In this document: piece after piece, positions 14,576 to 15,039 of the stretch
How positions within the stretch are numbered: position 1 is the first letter of the stretch
Layout: each line of letters starts with the position of its first letter
NCBI GenBank assembly: GCA_021789755.1
Contig: JAJYJD010000064.1
Span: 1 to 15,039 of the forward strand
DNA length: 15,039 bases
Reading direction: 5' to 3'
From: Bacteroidota bacterium
GTDB lineage: Bacteria > Bacteroidota > Ignavibacteria > Kryptoniales > JAKASW01
Program-made: the position numbers and the translations under genes
The notes under the pieces: model-generated
Database searches by the model: none
The model's input: only the letters and a program-made list of their open reading frames with translations
Told to the model about the DNA's origin: nothing

Positions 14576-14966
14576 TTTTGTGAGATTCCAACTTCCTGTA
14601 CTTGTCTGGATGGGATTGATTTTCGTATTGTCCTCCCTTCCGGGGTCGACACTGTCGCCTTTGGAGTTTAAGGACGCTCACCTTATCGCTCATCTGCTGT
14701 TGTTCGGCATGTTGTACTATCTGGGATACAGGGCGTTACGATTCCAGAACTACAGCAGGCTCTTGAGGGAGTTCAGCCTGCTCGCTGCCCTCCTTTTCGT
14801 GATGCTATACGGGGCGACCGACGAATATCACCAGTCCTTCACACCCGGGAGGCGGATGGAATTAAAGGATTTTCTGTGGGATGTTTTAGCATCGGTCATC
14901 GTTCTTCTGATTGTCATCGTTGCCGATAAGGTGAAGCAGAACAGAGGCAAACTGGAGACCCGATGA
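14541..14966 (+). CDS. VanZ-family membrane protein
   Basis: This is a small integral membrane protein of the VanZ-like family, whose general function is unknown (VanZ itself gives low-level teicoplanin resistance). The 141 residues hold about four hydrophobic segments. The first carries VWMGLIFVLSSLPGS, the family opening. Conserved polar signatures follow: KDAHLIAHLLLFGMLYYLGY, then YGATDEYHQSFTPGRRMELKD and a final DFLWDVLAS helix. The start is ATG 14541 with AAGGTG four bases upstream, so it overlaps the nnr 3' end by 35 bases in another frame. An in-frame GTG at 14580 avoids the overlap but has no SD. The overlap implies coupled expression with nnr, though no functional link is known. 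Confidence 0.85.
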   Translation: METCLSFGEFPDFVRFQLPVLVWMGLIFVLSSLPGSTLSPLEFKDAHLIAHLLLFGMLYYLGYRALRFQNYSRLLREFSLLAALLFVMLYGATDEYHQSFTPGRRMELKDFLWDVLASVIVLLIVIVADKVKQNRGKLETR

Positions 14967-15031
14967 CCAGCGGCAGAAAGCCTGCGGTTTGGGATGAGCG
15001 GACGCGACGCCCCGACGCGCATTGCTCCTGA
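14963..15031 (+). CDS. Possible 22-residue ORF overlapping the VanZ stop
   Basis: An ATG forms an ATGA overlap with the VanZ-family stop and has GGAG five bases upstream, good signals for a coupled start. The frame closes with TGA after 22 codons (MTSGRKPAVWDERTRRPDAH onward). A second ATG at 14994 in another frame stays open to the window edge (MSGRDAPTRIAPERS) but lacks a good SD. Either could be the start of the next gene, possibly with a frame error near the window edge. The product is basic and unrecognised. Confidence 0.25.
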   Translation: MTSGRKPAVWDERTRRPDAHCS

Positions 15032-15039
15032 AAGATCGG

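Overview
The window (about 50% GC) comes from a bacterium with tightly packed genes. Shine-Dalgarno (SD) sites are clear, TTG starts are used three times (short-chain dehydrogenase, MFS transporter, nuoJ) and GTG once (methyltransferase). A thioredoxin-reductase-like ferredoxin-NADP reductase and a split complex I locus would fit the Chlorobiota/Ignavibacteriota/Bacteroidota branch. That placement is inference from gene style only. No rRNA, tRNA, CRISPR array or insertion sequence was seen.

Layout. (1) 1-57 is the tail of an upstream gene, closed by an intrinsic terminator. (2) 174-3019, plus strand, close-set genes: Bcp-type peroxiredoxin, GTP cyclohydrolase I (folE), a short-chain dehydrogenase/reductase and a ferredoxin-NADP reductase. 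This is a redox and pterin group. (3) 3162-4460, plus strand: an MFS exporter of the MFS_3/EntS type. (4) 4515-6512, minus strand, an accessory operon: an unrecognised 141-residue beta-rich protein, a secreted DUF1579-like protein broken by one in-frame TAG, and a SAM-dependent methyltransferase coupled to it by a GTGA overlap. (5) 6513-6982 is a divergent intergenic region with a promoter candidate for each direction, a palindrome, a leader hairpin and a nested inverted-repeat segment. (6) 6983-12909, plus strand: nuoJKLMN, the antiporter-like membrane arm of complex I, with its own promoter and ending at a strong terminator. (7) 12989-14966: bifunctional NAD(P)H-hydrate repair enzyme (nnr), then an overlapping VanZ-family membrane protein. 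A tiny ORF overlaps the VanZ stop at the window edge.

How the genes relate. Most of the window handles NAD(P)H and electrons: complex I subunits use the quinone and proton side, the ferredoxin-NADP reductase exchanges electrons between NADPH and ferredoxin or flavodoxin, Nnr repairs damaged NAD(P)H, and Bcp removes peroxides.

The most unusual item is the secreted-protein gene at 5348-5986. Its reading frame carries on unchanged, with a family-like sequence, on both sides of a single TAG. No gene in the window ends with TAG (12 TGA, 4 TAA). A recent nonsense mutation or an assembly error is the simplest explanation, but readthrough is worth testing.
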